From positions 1-64,000 of the forward strand of contig FCOH02000006.1 in the NCBI GenBank assembly GCA_001544595.2: a stretch of 64,000 bases of DNA. The letters run 5' to 3'. Source of the stretch: Caballeronia peredens (lineage in GTDB: Bacteria > Pseudomonadota > Gammaproteobacteria > Burkholderiales > Burkholderiaceae). Made by a program: the position numbers and the translations under genes. Under the pieces are notes generated by a model. It saw only the letters and a program-made list of their open reading frames with translations, was not told where the DNA came from and did not search any database. This document shows, one piece after another, positions 16,644 to 26,011 of the stretch (positions within the stretch are counted from its first letter, which is position 1; each line of letters opens with the position of its first letter).

Positions 16644-17639
16644 GTGAGACTCGCTGCCCTGATCGAACTAGCTTTTGTTTTAGCTTTCGCCCTGCTTGCT
16701 GCGCCGTCCTTTGCAGCCGACGTCGGCTTCGAAGAGATCAGGATCGCGAATGGCGCCGAAGCACCGTTGACGGTTGGAATCTGGTATCCGACCGATGCGG
16801 CCGCCAGCGAACACGCCTTGGGTAATCACACGCAGACAGTCGCGCAAGATGCGCCGGTCGCGGGCAATCGGCTGCGGCTGATCGTCATGTCGCACGGCGG
16901 AGGTGGTGCATTCGACAGCCATTACGACACGGCCCTCGCGCTGGCACATGCGGGCTTCGTCGCGGCAGCGGTGAGCCATGCCGGCGACACTTTCGACGAT
17001 CAGACGCACGTTCTGCAACCGTGGCGTCGCACGGCTCAGCTTCATCGATTGGTGGATTTCATGCTGACTGAATGGCCCGGTCATGCGCATCTCGATGAAG
17101 CGCGCATCGGTGCGTTCGGCTTCTCGAACGGAGCCTTCACCGTACTCGTGGCCGCAGGCGGCAAGCCCAATCTTTCCGACATCGCGCCGTACTGCCGCGC
17201 GCATCCCGATCATGACTTATGCGGAGCTTTGCAGCGCGCAGGCGTCGATCCCGATGTCGCCGCGCGCGTGCCGCCCGACGCGTGGGTCCGGGATTCCCGT
17301 ATCAAGGCTGTGGTGATCGCCGCTCCGGCTTTCGGCTTCGCCTTCGGACGCGCGGGCCTGAGCGACGTCCGCGTTCCGGTCCAGCTCTGGCGCGCAGCCG
17401 ATGATCGTCATCAGCCCGATCCCTACTATGACGAAGCCGTGCGCACGAACTTGCCGCGCGCGCCTGAGTATCATGTCGTCGCCGATGCGGGACACTATGA
17501 TTTTCTGCCGCCCTGCGATGCGCGCCTGAGTCGCAAGTTGCCGGCGCTTTGCATCAGTTTGCCGGGCTTCGACCGCGCGGCTTTTCACGACGAATTCAAC
17601 GCGGAAACGGTGCGCTTTTTCCAGACGGAGTTGCGATGA
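16644..17639 (+). CDS. Exported alpha/beta hydrolase (dienelactone hydrolase / PAF-acetylhydrolase-like)
   Basis: A 331-residue protein with a Sec signal peptide (hydrophobic core about residues 5-23, cleavage likely after SFA). The alpha/beta hydrolase core has an oxyanion-type VMSHGGGG, the nucleophile elbow GFSNGA (Ser about residue 159) and a late DAGHYDF giving the catalytic His. These are features of a family that includes lipoprotein-signal-bearing predicted dienelactone hydrolases. It starts at GTG 16644 and its stop overlaps the start of the next small exported protein (ATGA), so the two are coupled. It acts in the periplasm or outside the cell; substrate unknown. Confidence 0.8.
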   Translation: MRLAALIELAFVLAFALLAAPSFAADVGFEEIRIANGAEAPLTVGIWYPTDAAASEHALGNHTQTVAQDAPVAGNRLRLIVMSHGGGGAFDSHYDTALALAHAGFVAAAVSHAGDTFDDQTHVLQPWRRTAQLHRLVDFMLTEWPGHAHLDEARIGAFGFSNGAFTVLVAAGGKPNLSDIAPYCRAHPDHDLCGALQRAGVDPDVAARVPPDAWVRDSRIKAVVIAAPAFGFAFGRAGLSDVRVPVQLWRAADDRHQPDPYYDEAVRTNLPRAPEYHVVADAGHYDFLPPCDARLSRKLPALCISLPGFDRAAFHDEFNAETVRFFQTELR

Positions 17640-18055
17640 ATCACGCTTGCCGCGAAATGAGTTCGGTGAAAACCCGCCGTGTCCGCGCGGTGTTATCCGT
17701 GTGGTTCTCGATGTGGGCCGGCACGGCATGGGCCGGACCCGTCTGCTTCCCGGTGGGTACGACTCTGACGATTCGCGGCACGCCCGTGCAGGAAATCACG
17801 GAAACGGACAGCGGCTCGCAGCAGTCGGTCTGGATGTTGTCGATGGATCCGCCGCTATGCGTGATCGACAGACGCTTCTCTCAGGACCCGCAAGGCCGGC
17901 TATTGGTTACACGCGTGCAGATCATCGGACCGCCGCTGCCAAAGGGTGTGCTGCTCTCTGCGACGGGCGCCCTGTTGCGACGGAACACACTCCCGTACTA
18001 CATGGCACCGACGGCACTCTGGGTCACGCCGCCGCAGATGATTCCGCCCCAATAG
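17636..18055 (+). CDS. Small exported protein, possibly DUF4431-like
   Basis: A 139-residue product if translation begins at the ATG that overlaps the hydrolase stop codon. A signal peptide is visible (hydrophobic stretch VLSVWFSMWAGTAWA, cleavage after AWA). The mature part is beta-rich, with a PVCF start, a WMLSMDPPLCVID segment and a C-terminal RRNTLPYY; this pattern is reminiscent of DUF4431 proteins but I cannot confirm it. Coupling to the hydrolase suggests a common extracytoplasmic role. The function is not known. Confidence 0.65.
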   Translation: MNHACREMSSVKTRRVRAVLSVWFSMWAGTAWAGPVCFPVGTTLTIRGTPVQEITETDSGSQQSVWMLSMDPPLCVIDRRFSQDPQGRLLVTRVQIIGPPLPKGVLLSATGALLRRNTLPYYMAPTALWVTPPQMIPPQ

Positions 18056-18073
18056 ACGAAAGGCGCGTGCGAT

Positions 18074-18514
18074 TCAGAACGACGATCGCGGCAAATAGCC
18101 CGTCGGCTTGCGACTGAGCTTGCGGCTCATCTTGAGCGCGAGGAGCACCGGCTTGGAGATATGCGGACGCAGGATGGCGTGCTTGCGCACATATTTGGGG
18201 ACATGCCACTCGGAGCGCGTGCCCGCGTAAAACAGCGCGGCGTGCCCTGCGCGAAGCGAACGCGGCTCCTGACCTTCGGACGTGATGATGACTTCGCCCT
18301 CGATCACATAGACGGTTTCGTCCGCATCGAAATACCAGTTGAAACGCCCGGCCGTGCAGTCCCAGACCCAGAAGGATGTGGTCGTATCGCGGCTTTGCGA
18401 CCAAAGGCCGCTGCGAGCAACAGGATTGCCTTCGAGAATCCATGCCGGGTCGATCGGATCGGGTCTGAGCAAGACATCGTCAAGTCGGACGGATTCGAAA
18501 ACGGGCGCTGTCAT
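18074..18514 (-). CDS. Cupin-domain protein (DUF861-type)
   Basis: A 146-residue single cupin. The start ATG at 18514 has an AAGGAG ribosome site. The barrel is recognisable from GLWSQSRDTTTSFWVWDCTAG, YVIEGEVIITSEG and LRAGHAALFYAGTRSEWHV; the pattern matches the ureidoglycine aminohydrolase-like cupin family with a WxC-type strand. The normal metal His pair is not obvious, so catalytic activity is doubtful. It converges on the small exported protein gene with 18 bases between stops. Role unknown. Confidence 0.8.
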   Translation of the reverse strand: MTAPVFESVRLDDVLLRPDPIDPAWILEGNPVARSGLWSQSRDTTTSFWVWDCTAGRFNWYFDADETVYVIEGEVIITSEGQEPRSLRAGHAALFYAGTRSEWHVPKYVRKHAILRPHISKPVLLALKMSRKLSRKPTGYLPRSSF

Positions 18515-18769
18515 GGAATAGAAGCTCCTTTGCCGTGGCTGTCGGCGGTCAAAGACAGAGCGAGAAAAACCTCCACTCGTTTTATTTTGTGATTTGGCCC
18601 TCGCCCGAGCGGCGCCGGTGGCCTCGATGCTGGAAGACACGTCTGCGACGAATTCGTTCAACGTCGTCGGGACGTGCAAATCGCATTCCAGGCCAGTTCG
18701 CGCCGCCATTCAAAACGGTAACCCCACGGCATCGCATTTGCCGATGCGAGTTACGCTTTGTTCTGTTTT

Positions 18770-19378
18770 TTAAACCCTTCGTTCAAAAGCGTCGGGGGCC
18801 CAGGCGCCAAAATGCGCGATCTCGTCGAGCGGCAAGCGGGTCCGCGGCGCGGCTTCACGTTCGGCAAGCGCGGCGGGAAGCGTGTCGGCCACGCCGTGAT
18901 GCGCAACGGAAATCATGCTCAGCAACGCATAACGCTCCGGAATCGCAAAGGCCGCGTGAAACGCGTTCGCATCGAAGCCGCTCATCGGATGCGCGGCCAG
19001 GCCTTGAGCTTGCGCTTGCAGCAACAAAGCCATGGCGGCGGCGCCTGCATCGTAGCTTGCGCTCGCGTTGACGGTTCCTTTGGATGTCAGCGTGTCCGCA
19101 AGCACGGCAATCAACACTTGAGCGGACCCGTTCCATGTCTGATTGAACGGAATAAGCGTAGCGAAGGCACGTGCGAACGCGTCCGGGTTGTCTGCCTTCT
19201 CGAAAACGACGAAGCGCCACGGTTGCGAATTGAACGCGGACGGCGCCCAGCGCGCCGCTTCGAGCAGCGTGACAACCTGTTCATGCGCGATCGGATGCTC
19301 TGCATACGCGCGCGGACTCCAGCGTGCAGCGATCAGCGGATGAATGGCGATATCGGTTTGCGCGGGTCGATGTGTCAT
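18770..19378 (-). CDS. Nitroreductase-family FMN oxidoreductase
   Basis: A 202-residue nitroreductase-fold protein. RWSPRAYAEHPI near the N-terminus is the family FMN-binding entry motif, ARWAPSAFNSQPWRFVVFE is the second, and MSGFDANAF lies in the usual substrate region. These enzymes reduce nitro groups or quinones with NAD(P)H. It stands alone; 255 bases before it toward 18515 hold no gene I can support, and 225 bases on its 5' side separate it from the divergent flavin reductase gene. Confidence 0.87.
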   Translation of the reverse strand: MTHRPAQTDIAIHPLIAARWSPRAYAEHPIAHEQVVTLLEAARWAPSAFNSQPWRFVVFEKADNPDAFARAFATLIPFNQTWNGSAQVLIAVLADTLTSKGTVNASASYDAGAAAMALLLQAQAQGLAAHPMSGFDANAFHAAFAIPERYALLSMISVAHHGVADTLPAALAEREAAPRTRLPLDEIAHFGAWAPDAFERRV

Positions 19379-19603
19379 GGCGTATTTGCTAAGAAAGGTG
19401 GGCCGAAAAGCTTAAGCGTCGAATGCCATGCGCTTAAACAATATCCATCACTAAGCAAAGCGTCTGAGCGGGAATGAAGCGTTCATGTATATCCTTAGCG
19501 AAAATCGTGCGTTCCTATGCACGATGCCGCTGGCTATGATGTTTAACCTGACGGTTAATCACGCGCCGCGTGCAGCGCCGCCCGTTTATCTGGAGCATTG
19601 ATC

Positions 19604-20242
19604 TTGACTCGAATTCATACATCGCGCCGTCCGCTCGTGGTCGGAATCGGCGGGACGACGCGGCCGGCCTCATCGACGGAACGTGCACTCGCCTTTTCCC
19701 TGAAGGGCGCGCAGGAAGCGGGCGCGCGCGTGCAGCTATTCGGCGGCGCGTTTCTGCACAGTCTTCCGCACTATGCGCCCGAGACGCGCGAACTCACCGA
19801 CGAGCAACATGAACTCATCGAGGCCGTGCGCGCCGCCGATGCGTTGATCATCGCGACGCCCGGCTATCACGGCGGCATTTCGGGGCTGGTGAAGAACGCG
19901 CTGGATACGCTCGAAGAACTGCGGCTCGACGATCGCCCGTATCTGGATGGCCGCGCGGTCGGCAGCATCGTCACGGCTTATGGGTGGCAGGCCGCGGGCA
20001 CCGTGCTCACGTCGCTGCGCTCGATCGTCCATGCGTTGCGTGGCTGGCCGACGCCGTTCGGCGCGACCGTCAACACGCTCGAAACGCGCTTCGAAAGCCC
20101 CGATACCTGTTCGGACCCGAAGGTCGTCGAGCAACTTCGCACGGTGGGACGCCAGGCATCGAGCTTTGCGCTCGCGTTCGGCGCGCATCAGTCCGATGCC
20201 TATCACGCGGTGGAGCGTGCCGTGCCGGTAACGCAGAACTGA
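19604..20242 (+). CDS. NAD(P)H-dependent FMN reductase (flavodoxin-like)
   Basis: A protein of about 212 residues with the flavodoxin-like reductase fold: VVGIGGTTRPASST near the N-terminus binds the FMN phosphate, and ATPGYHGGISGLVKNALD is the central family signature also found in SsuE/MsuE. The probable start is TTG 19604, eight bases after a GGAG site; TTG 19598 is an alternative. It converges on the ssuADCB operon, separated only by a hairpin, so it is a good candidate to supply FMNH2 to the SsuD and NtaA-like monooxygenases of this region. Confidence 0.83.
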   Translation: MTRIHTSRRPLVVGIGGTTRPASSTERALAFSLKGAQEAGARVQLFGGAFLHSLPHYAPETRELTDEQHELIEAVRAADALIIATPGYHGGISGLVKNALDTLEELRLDDRPYLDGRAVGSIVTAYGWQAAGTVLTSLRSIVHALRGWPTPFGATVNTLETRFESPDTCSDPKVVEQLRTVGRQASSFALAFGAHQSDAYHAVERAVPVTQN

Positions 20243-20251
20243 ACCCTCTCA

Positions 20252-20278
20252 TGCCGAGGCAAGCGCTTTGCCTCGGCA
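20252..20278. terminator. Hairpin between convergent FMN reductase and ssuB genes
   Basis: Perfect 11-bp stem (20252-20262 with 20268-20278) and a 5-base loop between two convergent stop codons. The T-run is weak and mixed with C on the plus strand. Probably a shared terminator. Confidence 0.75.
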
Positions 20279-20289
20279 CCTCTCTTCCT

Positions 20290-21096
20290 TCATTCCTTCC
20301 GCAAGACTCGCGACAAAACCTGCTCTTCTATCTCGGCGAAACGCTCGGCCGTGCGCGTGCGCGGACGCTGCAACGCCACTTCGGTATCGAGCGTGATACG
20401 CCCTTGTTCGATCAACACGACGCGATCCCCGAGCGACACTGCTTCCTGCACATCGTGTGTCACGAGTAACGCCGTGAAGCGATGCTCGCGCCACAACCGT
20501 TCGATCAGACCCTGCATTTCGATGCGCGTCAATGCATCCAGCGCGCCCAACGGTTCGTCGAGCAATAACAGATCGGGCCGATGAACCAGCGCACGCGCCA
20601 GCGCCACGCGCTGACGCTGCCCGCCGGACAACTGCGACGGCCAGTCGCGTTCGCGTTCGCTCAGGCCCACTTCGGCGAGCGTCGCGCGAGCCTCGTCGCG
20701 TGAGGCGCGCGGCAAGCCGAGCATCACGTTGTCGAGCACGCTCTTCCACGGCAGCAGCCGCGCATCCTGAAACATGATGCGCATATGCAGTGTGTCATCG
20801 GCCGATGCGGCGTGACGCAGCAGGACACCGCCCGTGGTGTCTTCGAGTCCCGCGATCAGCCGCAGCAACGTCGATTTGCCACAGCCGCTGCGCCCGACGA
20901 TCGACACGAAGCTGCCGCGCTCGATCGAAAAGTCCAGGTCTTGCAGCACACGACGTTCGCCGAAACGCTTTTCGACGCCCTTCAGCGAGACAGCGACATC
21001 GCGGCCGACCGGCAAGCGCGCAACCGGCGCAGGACGCGGCACCGTCCGCGCGAAAGCGTCGGGCTTGCGTTCGATCGTCGAATTCAGCGAAGTCAT
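20290..21096 (-). CDS. ssuB: Aliphatic sulfonate ABC transporter ATPase SsuB
   Basis: A 268-residue single-cassette ABC ATPase: Walker [10 protein letters not shown], signature [15 protein letters not shown], Walker [13 protein letters not shown] and H-loop LVTHD. The Q-loop region reads [10 protein letters not shown], typical of the SsuB/TauB/NrtD group. Its ATG overlaps the SsuC stop codon (ATGA, 21093-21096). It drives uptake of alkanesulfonates through SsuC. It is the last gene of ssuADCB. Confidence 0.92.
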   Translation of the reverse strand: MTSLNSTIERKPDAFARTVPRPAPVARLPVGRDVAVSLKGVEKRFGERRVLQDLDFSIERGSFVSIVGRSGCGKSTLLRLIAGLEDTTGGVLLRHAASADDTLHMRIMFQDARLLPWKSVLDNVMLGLPRASRDEARATLAEVGLSERERDWPSQLSGGQRQRVALARALVHRPDLLLLDEPLGALDALTRIEMQGLIERLWREHRFTALLVTHDVQEAVSLGDRVVLIEQGRITLDTEVALQRPRTRTAERFAEIEEQVLSRVLRKE

Positions 21097-21875
21097 GTTT
21101 GTACCTTGTTCTGATAGGCCGGATGCCAGCGCAGCGTCGCGCGTTCGATGGCGCGGGCGGCCATGTCGGCGAGTTTGCCGAGCAGCGCATAGAGCAGGAT
21201 GCCGACCAGCACGACATCGGTTTGCAGGAACTCGCGCGCGTTCATCGTCATGTAGCCGATGCCCGATTGCGCGGATATCGTCTCCGCGACGATCAACATG
21301 ACCCACATCAGGCCGAACGCGAAGCGCACGCCGACGAGGATCGACGGCAACGCGCCCGGCAGGATCACATGCCGATACAAAGCCGGACCGGAAAGTCCGT
21401 AGCTCTTCGCCATCTCGATCAGGTCGCGATCGACCGAGCGGATGCCGTGATACGTGTTCACGTAGACGGGAAAGAACACGCCCAGCGCGACGAGCACGAG
21501 CTTCGCTTCCTCGCCGATCCCGAACCACAGGATGAGCAGCGGAATCATCGCGAGCGCGGGAATGTTGCGGATCATCTGCACGGTCGAATCGAGCGCGACT
21601 TCGGCGGGCTTGAAGAGTCCCGTCGCGAGCCCGAGCACGAAGCCGGCAGAGCCGCCCATCGCGAAGCCGGCGAACGCGCGCCACGCGCTGACCTTCACGT
21701 TGGCCCACATGTCGCCGGACAGAATGAGCGCCCATGCCGCCCTGACCACTGCGAGCGGTTCCGGCAACACGCGCGCGGACAATCCGCCCGTGCGCGCGGC
21801 GCCTTCCCACGCGATCAGGATCAGGAGCGGCACGACCCACGGCAACGCTCGTCGAAGAACGAAGTTGAGCTTCAT
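21093..21875 (-). CDS. ssuC: Aliphatic sulfonate ABC transporter permease SsuC
   Basis: A 260-residue inner-membrane permease with about six hydrophobic segments and the EAA loop pattern [25 protein letters not shown] (quoted in parts, about residues 149-173), which contacts Ssu[15 protein letters not shown] is a further family hallmark of SsuC/TauC. It lies 7 bases after ssuD and overlaps ssuB, so ssuD, ssuC and ssuB form one coupled unit. Confidence 0.92.
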   Translation of the reverse strand: MKLNFVLRRALPWVVPLLILIAWEGAARTGGLSARVLPEPLAVVRAAWALILSGDMWANVKVSAWRAFAGFAMGGSAGFVLGLATGLFKPAEVALDSTVQMIRNIPALAMIPLLILWFGIGEEAKLVLVALGVFFPVYVNTYHGIRSVDRDLIEMAKSYGLSGPALYRHVILPGALPSILVGVRFAFGLMWVMLIVAETISAQSGIGYMTMNAREFLQTDVVLVGILLYALLGKLADMAARAIERATLRWHPAYQNKVQT

Positions 21876-21882
21876 CGCGATA

Positions 21883-23031
21883 TCAGCCTTGCGCCGCTTT
21901 CGGCAGTTCGGATGTGCCGATCACTTCGCCGAACGGTCCCGACAGCGGACCTGTCACCTTCTCTTGCTGCTTGCGCGGCAGAAGCGGGAATACGAGTTCG
22001 GCGAATCGATACGACTCTTCGAGATGCGGATAGCCCGACAGAATGAACGTGTCGATGCCGAGTTCGGCGTATTGCTTCATGAGACCGGCGACCTGCTCCG
22101 GATTGCCGACGAGCGCCGTGCCCGCCCCGCCGCGCACGAGCCCGACGCCCGCCCACAGATGCGGATACACCTCGAGCTTGTCGCGGTTGCCGCCATGCAG
22201 CGCGGCCATGCGGCGCTGGCCTTCCGAATCCATCTTCGCGAACGAGGCCTGCGCGCGGCGGATGGTTTCATCGTCGAGCTTGCTGATGAGGCGGTCTGCG
22301 TCCCTCCATGCTTCCTCTTCGGTCTCGCGCACGATCACATGCAGACGGATGCCGAACTTGATGTGGCGGCCGTTGTCCGCGGCGCGGCGGCGAATATCGG
22401 CGAGCTTCTTCTCGACTTCCGCGGGCGGCTCGCCCCACGTCAGATACGTATCGATATGCTTCGCCGCGATCTCGTGCGCCGCCGGCGACGACCCGCCGAA
22501 CCACAGCGGCGGATGCTTCTGCTGCACGGGCGGATACAGCACCTTGCCGCCCAGCGAACGCAGATGCTTGCCGTCGAAATCGAAGCTGCCGTTCTCGTGC
22601 GACGTTTCGAGCAGGCCGCGCCAGATGCTGAGAAATTCGTCGGTGATTTCGTAGCGCGTGTCGTGATCGTCGAAGACGCCGTCGCCCGCGAGTTCCGCCG
22701 GATCGCCGCCGGTCACGACGTTGATGAGCAGACGGCCATTCGAGAGCCGGTCGAACGTCGATGCCATGCGCGCCGAAAGCCCCGGCGAACTGAGCCCCGG
22801 GCGCACCGCGACGAGAAACTTGAGCCGCTTCGTCGCGTGAATCAGACTCGACGCCACCACCCAAGCATCTTCGCAGGAGCGTCCCGTGGGCAACAGCACG
22901 CCTTCGTAGCCGAGCGTATCGGCAGCCGTTGCGATTTGCCGAAAGTAGTCGTAATTCGCCGCGCGCGCGCCCTGCGATGTGCCGAGATAACGGCTGTCGC
23001 CGTGTGTGGGAATGAACCAGAAAACATTCAT
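21883..23031 (-). CDS. ssuD: FMNH2-dependent alkanesulfonate monooxygenase SsuD
   Basis: A 382-residue class C flavin monooxygenase. It starts [18 protein letters not shown], the nearly invariant SsuD N-terminus, and carries [30 protein letters not shown] and [13 protein letters not shown], which build the flavin and sulfonate sites. It desulfonates alkanesulfonates to aldehyde and sulfite using reduced FMN from a partner reductase. No ssuE lies in the operon itself; the flavin reductase at 19604-20242 is a likely partner. Length equals the E. coli enzyme. Confidence 0.95.
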   Translation of the reverse strand: MNVFWFIPTHGDSRYLGTSQGARAANYDYFRQIATAADTLGYEGVLLPTGRSCEDAWVVASSLIHATKRLKFLVAVRPGLSSPGLSARMASTFDRLSNGRLLINVVTGGDPAELAGDGVFDDHDTRYEITDEFLSIWRGLLETSHENGSFDFDGKHLRSLGGKVLYPPVQQKHPPLWFGGSSPAAHEIAAKHIDTYLTWGEPPAEVEKKLADIRRRAADNGRHIKFGIRLHVIVRETEEEAWRDADRLISKLDDETIRRAQASFAKMDSEGQRRMAALHGGNRDKLEVYPHLWAGVGLVRGGAGTALVGNPEQVAGLMKQYAELGIDTFILSGYPHLEESYRFAELVFPLLPRKQQEKVTGPLSGPFGEVIGTSELPKAAQG

Positions 23032-23076
23032 GCGGAGCCTGCCTTTCGTGTATGTCGTGAATTGCGCATGCGATGC

Positions 23077-24051
23077 TCAGGCGACGTTCCAGCGCGCCTC
23101 GGTCACGTCGAGCTTTTTGGGGATCAGCTTGAGATTGGTGAACACGTCGGCGATCTGCTGTTGATAAGCGAGTGTCGCCGGCGCGATCGGCTGCACGCCG
23201 TATGCGGTACGCTTGAGCGCGACTTCGAGAATGCCTGCATCGATTCCGACGAGCGGCGACAGTTGCGCGGCCACGGTGGATACGTTGTCGCGCGCCCAGC
23301 GATCGACCTGATCGAGTTCTTCCAGCACGACATGGACGAGTTGCGGCTGCGCGGTCGCGATCTTGCGCGTCGCGAGGTAGTACTGGATGTTGCTCACGAG
23401 GTTCGTGCCGTCGGCGAGCTGGCGTGCATTTGCCTGCTTTTCGGCGGCGGCGAGATACGGATCCCAGATCACCCATGCGTCGATGCTGCCCTGCACGAAG
23501 GCCGCGCGCGCGTCGGCGGGTGCGAGATAGACGGGCTGAATGTCCGTGTAGGTCAGGCCGGCCTTCTTCAATGCTTCGACCAGCAGATAGTGAACGTTCG
23601 AGCCCTTGTTCAAGGCTACTTTCTTGCCGCGCAGTTCCGCGACCGAACGAATCGGCGAGTTCTGCGGCACAACGATCGCCTCGGCTTTCGGCGCGGGCGG
23701 TTCGTTGGCGATATAGACGAAATCGACGCCTGCTGCCTGTGCGAAGATCGGCGGCGTTTCACCGACCGTGCCGATATCCACCGCACCCGCATTGAGACCT
23801 TCGAGCAGTTGCGGTCCTGCGGGAAATTCGAGCCATTGCACAGTGACGCCTTGCGCGGCAAGCCGCTTGTCGAGCGTGCCGCGCGCTTTCAACACGACGA
23901 AATTGCCGTACTTCTGATAGCCGATGCGCAACGTCTTCGGCGCATCCGAGGCCCGCACACCGCTTGCGGCGAAACCGCCCGCCACGCCTGCGCCGAGCGC
24001 CGCGAGCTTGACGAGCGCGCGTCGGCGCGACGCATTATCCGGATATTGCAT
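23077..24051 (-). CDS. ssuA: Aliphatic sulfonate-binding protein SsuA
   Basis: About 324 residues. The N-terminus has SRRRALVKLAALGAGVAGG, a twin-arginine-like signal, ending near VRAS. The mature part has LRIGYQKYGNFVVLKARG and GTVGETPPIFAQAAG, the ligand-binding signatures of SsuA, and WVIWDPYLAAAE. It is the periplasmic receptor for the SsuBC importer and the first gene of the operon. Two ATGs exist; 24051 has a GAGGA site at proper distance, whereas 24057 abuts it directly. The segment 24058-24245 upstream should hold the operon promoter. Confidence 0.92.
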   Translation of the reverse strand: MQYPDNASRRRALVKLAALGAGVAGGFAASGVRASDAPKTLRIGYQKYGNFVVLKARGTLDKRLAAQGVTVQWLEFPAGPQLLEGLNAGAVDIGTVGETPPIFAQAAGVDFVYIANEPPAPKAEAIVVPQNSPIRSVAELRGKKVALNKGSNVHYLLVEALKKAGLTYTDIQPVYLAPADARAAFVQGSIDAWVIWDPYLAAAEKQANARQLADGTNLVSNIQYYLATRKIATAQPQLVHVVLEELDQVDRWARDNVSTVAAQLSPLVGIDAGILEVALKRTAYGVQPIAPATLAYQQQIADVFTNLKLIPKKLDVTEARWNVA

Positions 24052-24245
24052 AAGCATTCCTCAGGCGATGAATAAGGCATCTTCGATGCCGAGTGGTTCA
24101 TCGATCTTAGCAACGCCTGTCGCAATGGCTAAGCGAGCAATCGTGATAACCATTGCAGAAAATTTGCTTGCGGTGTCGTCCTTCTTTTGCCTTCAAATAA
24201 TTTAATAGGATTCCGTATCGATCAGAGCGACAGAAGCGACCTGAA

Positions 24246-24272
24246 ATAAAAACCGCCCGATCACTCGGGCGG
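24246..24272 (-). terminator. Rho-independent terminator of the 86-residue protein gene
   Basis: Perfect 8-bp stem (24253-24260 with 24265-24272, loop TCAC) followed on the minus strand by TTTTTATTTC. It overlaps the stop codon of the small gene at 24261 and isolates it from the ssu operon downstream. Confidence 0.9.
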
Positions 24273-24521
24273 CAATTCAGCGGACGCCTGAAACATGTCC
24301 ACCGTGTATCCCATGTTGAAATAGCCCGCGCGTGCGTAAAGCGCGATGCTTTCGAGGCGCTCGGTGCGGGTCGCCGCATCGTTGGCGCGTTCGTCGGGGA
24401 CGGAAGCCGTGCAGGCGCATGCATTCCTCACGCGCGCGAACTCGCGCATGCGCCGGCGATCGCGCAGGTCACGCGCCGAGGCCGACAGGCTCTGCCAATA
24501 ACGCGTCAGGATGTCCGGCAT
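24261..24521 (-). CDS. Small protein of unknown function (86 residues)
   Basis: I do not recognise the family. The predicted protein is soluble, begins MPDILTRYWQSLSASARDLRDRRRM, has a Cys pair in NACACTAS, and ends in a more hydrophobic segment YARAGYFNMGYTVDMFQASAE. A GGGGAA ribosome-site-like sequence precedes the ATG and a strong terminator overlaps its stop, which supports a real transcription unit. It sits between the two organosulfur operons on the same strand, so it may belong to that regulon, but nothing in the protein shows a function. Confidence 0.62.
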   Translation of the reverse strand: MPDILTRYWQSLSASARDLRDRRRMREFARVRNACACTASVPDERANDAATRTERLESIALYARAGYFNMGYTVDMFQASAELPPE

Positions 24522-24630
24522 GGCTTTTCCCCAGCGATAGATGGATGCCTTTCAATGTAGACGGTTAAAAAAGGCTCCGCAAACAAGGTTTTCTGCAATG
24601 CAATGCATTACATCGTCCGCGCGCGGCAAC

Positions 24631-25974
24631 TCAAGCCGCTTTTTCCGCTGCACGACGGCCGTCCGGCACGCTCAGCCCGAGATGACTCCGTAAAGTCTTC
24701 CCTTCATAAGCGCGCCGGAAAATGCCACGCTTCTGAAGAATCGGCACGACGCCTTCCGTGAAGGCTTCCAGGCCGTCGGGCAATGCATCGGGCATCAGGT
24801 TGAAGCCATCGGCTGCACCATTCTGGAACCAGTGCGTGATGTCGTCCGCGATCTGCTCCGGCGTGCCGACGATCACGCGATGCCCGCCGCCGCCCGCCAG
24901 CGCGCGCACCAGCTCGCGCACCGTGTAACCGTGAGTGCGCGCCTGCGCGAGCGTCGCGTTGAAGAACGTGTGATTGCCGTTGCCGTTATTGGGCAGCGGC
25001 AGATCGTCGGGCAGGCGCTTGTCGAGCGAGAGCGTTTCGACCGGCACGCCCAGCGTTCCGGCAATCCGGTTCAGGCTATAACGCCACGGAATCAGATCGA
25101 CGAGTTCGTCGCGCCTGCGCAGCGCCTCGCGCTCCGTCGCGCCGATGATCGTCGTCAGACCCGCCAGCACTTTCACCGCGTTCGGCCCGCGCCCATGACG
25201 CGCGGCGCGTACGTTGAGATCCTCGCGATAGGCGCGCGATTCGTCGAACGATTGCGATGCCGAGAACACCGCTTCCGCATGGCGCGCGGCGAGGTCGCGT
25301 CCGTCGCCGGATGCACCCGCCTGCACCAGCACCGGATGTCCTTGCGCCGAGCGCGGCAGATTGAGCGCACCCTGCACGCCGAAGAAACGTCCGCGATGCG
25401 CGGCCGGATGCAGTTTCGCGAGATCGACGAAATGGCCCGTCGACTTGTCCGCGACCAGGGCGTCGTCTTCCCAGCTGTTCCACAAGGTCTTCACGAGCGA
25501 TGCGAATTCGTCGGCACGCGCGTAACGTTGCGCGTGATCCGGCACGGCATCGAGCCCGAAGTTGCGCGCGGACGGCAGATCCGCCGTCGTCACGATGTTC
25601 CAGCCGGCGCGCCCGCCGCTGATGAGATCGAGCGTGGCGAAGCGCCGCGCGATGTTGTACGGCTCGTTGTAACTCGTCGATGCCGTGGCGATCAGACCGA
25701 GATGCGTGGTCGCCGCAGCGATGCTCGTCAGAAGCATCGTGGGTTCGAGCGCGGTGATCGGTCGCATGTCGAGCTGATCGGCGATCGCGGCGTTGTCGGC
25801 GAGAAAGATCGCATCGAGACAGGCGCGTTCGGCCAGCTGAGCGAGACGCACGTAATGATTCACGTCGATGAACGCGGCGGGATCGGCGTCGGCGAGACGC
25901 CATGCGGAAGGCACGAAGCCGGAATGAAGCGCATTGATGTTCAGATGCAACTGGCGCGGGGCGGCGGCGCTCAT
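24631..25974 (-). CDS. FMN-dependent monooxygenase, NtaA/SnaA/DszA family
   Basis: A 447-residue luciferase-like flavin monooxygenase. LEPTMLLTSIAAATTHLGLIAT and SGGRAGWNIVTT are the hallmarks of the NtaA/SnaA/DszA group, whose members use FMNH2 to cleave C-N or C-S bonds (for example nitrilotriacetate or dibenzothiophene sulfone). Start is ATG 25974 with GGAG upstream; a TTG 15 bases earlier is less likely. It is the last gene of an operon with an ABC importer and an SfnB/DszC-like flavoprotein, so it probably finishes release of sulfite (or an amine) from the imported compound. Confidence 0.88.
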   Translation of the reverse strand: MSAAAPRQLHLNINALHSGFVPSAWRLADADPAAFIDVNHYVRLAQLAERACLDAIFLADNAAIADQLDMRPITALEPTMLLTSIAAATTHLGLIATASTSYNEPYNIARRFATLDLISGGRAGWNIVTTADLPSARNFGLDAVPDHAQRYARADEFASLVKTLWNSWEDDALVADKSTGHFVDLAKLHPAAHRGRFFGVQGALNLPRSAQGHPVLVQAGASGDGRDLAARHAEAVFSASQSFDESRAYREDLNVRAARHGRGPNAVKVLAGLTTIIGATEREALRRRDELVDLIPWRYSLNRIAGTLGVPVETLSLDKRLPDDLPLPNNGNGNHTFFNATLAQARTHGYTVRELVRALAGGGGHRVIVGTPEQIADDITHWFQNGAADGFNLMPDALPDGLEAFTEGVVPILQKRGIFRRAYEGKTLRSHLGLSVPDGRRAAEKAA

Positions 25975-26011
25975 GACTGGAGACTCCAAAAGAAGATAGA
26001 CAACGTGAAGC

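Noticed and set aside
21532-24075. An 847-codon open frame on the plus strand across the ssu genes
   Set aside because: It is fully antisense to ssuC, ssuD and ssuA, which have clear family motifs; its product is Arg/His-rich low-complexity sequence, as expected for a shadow frame in GC-rich DNA.
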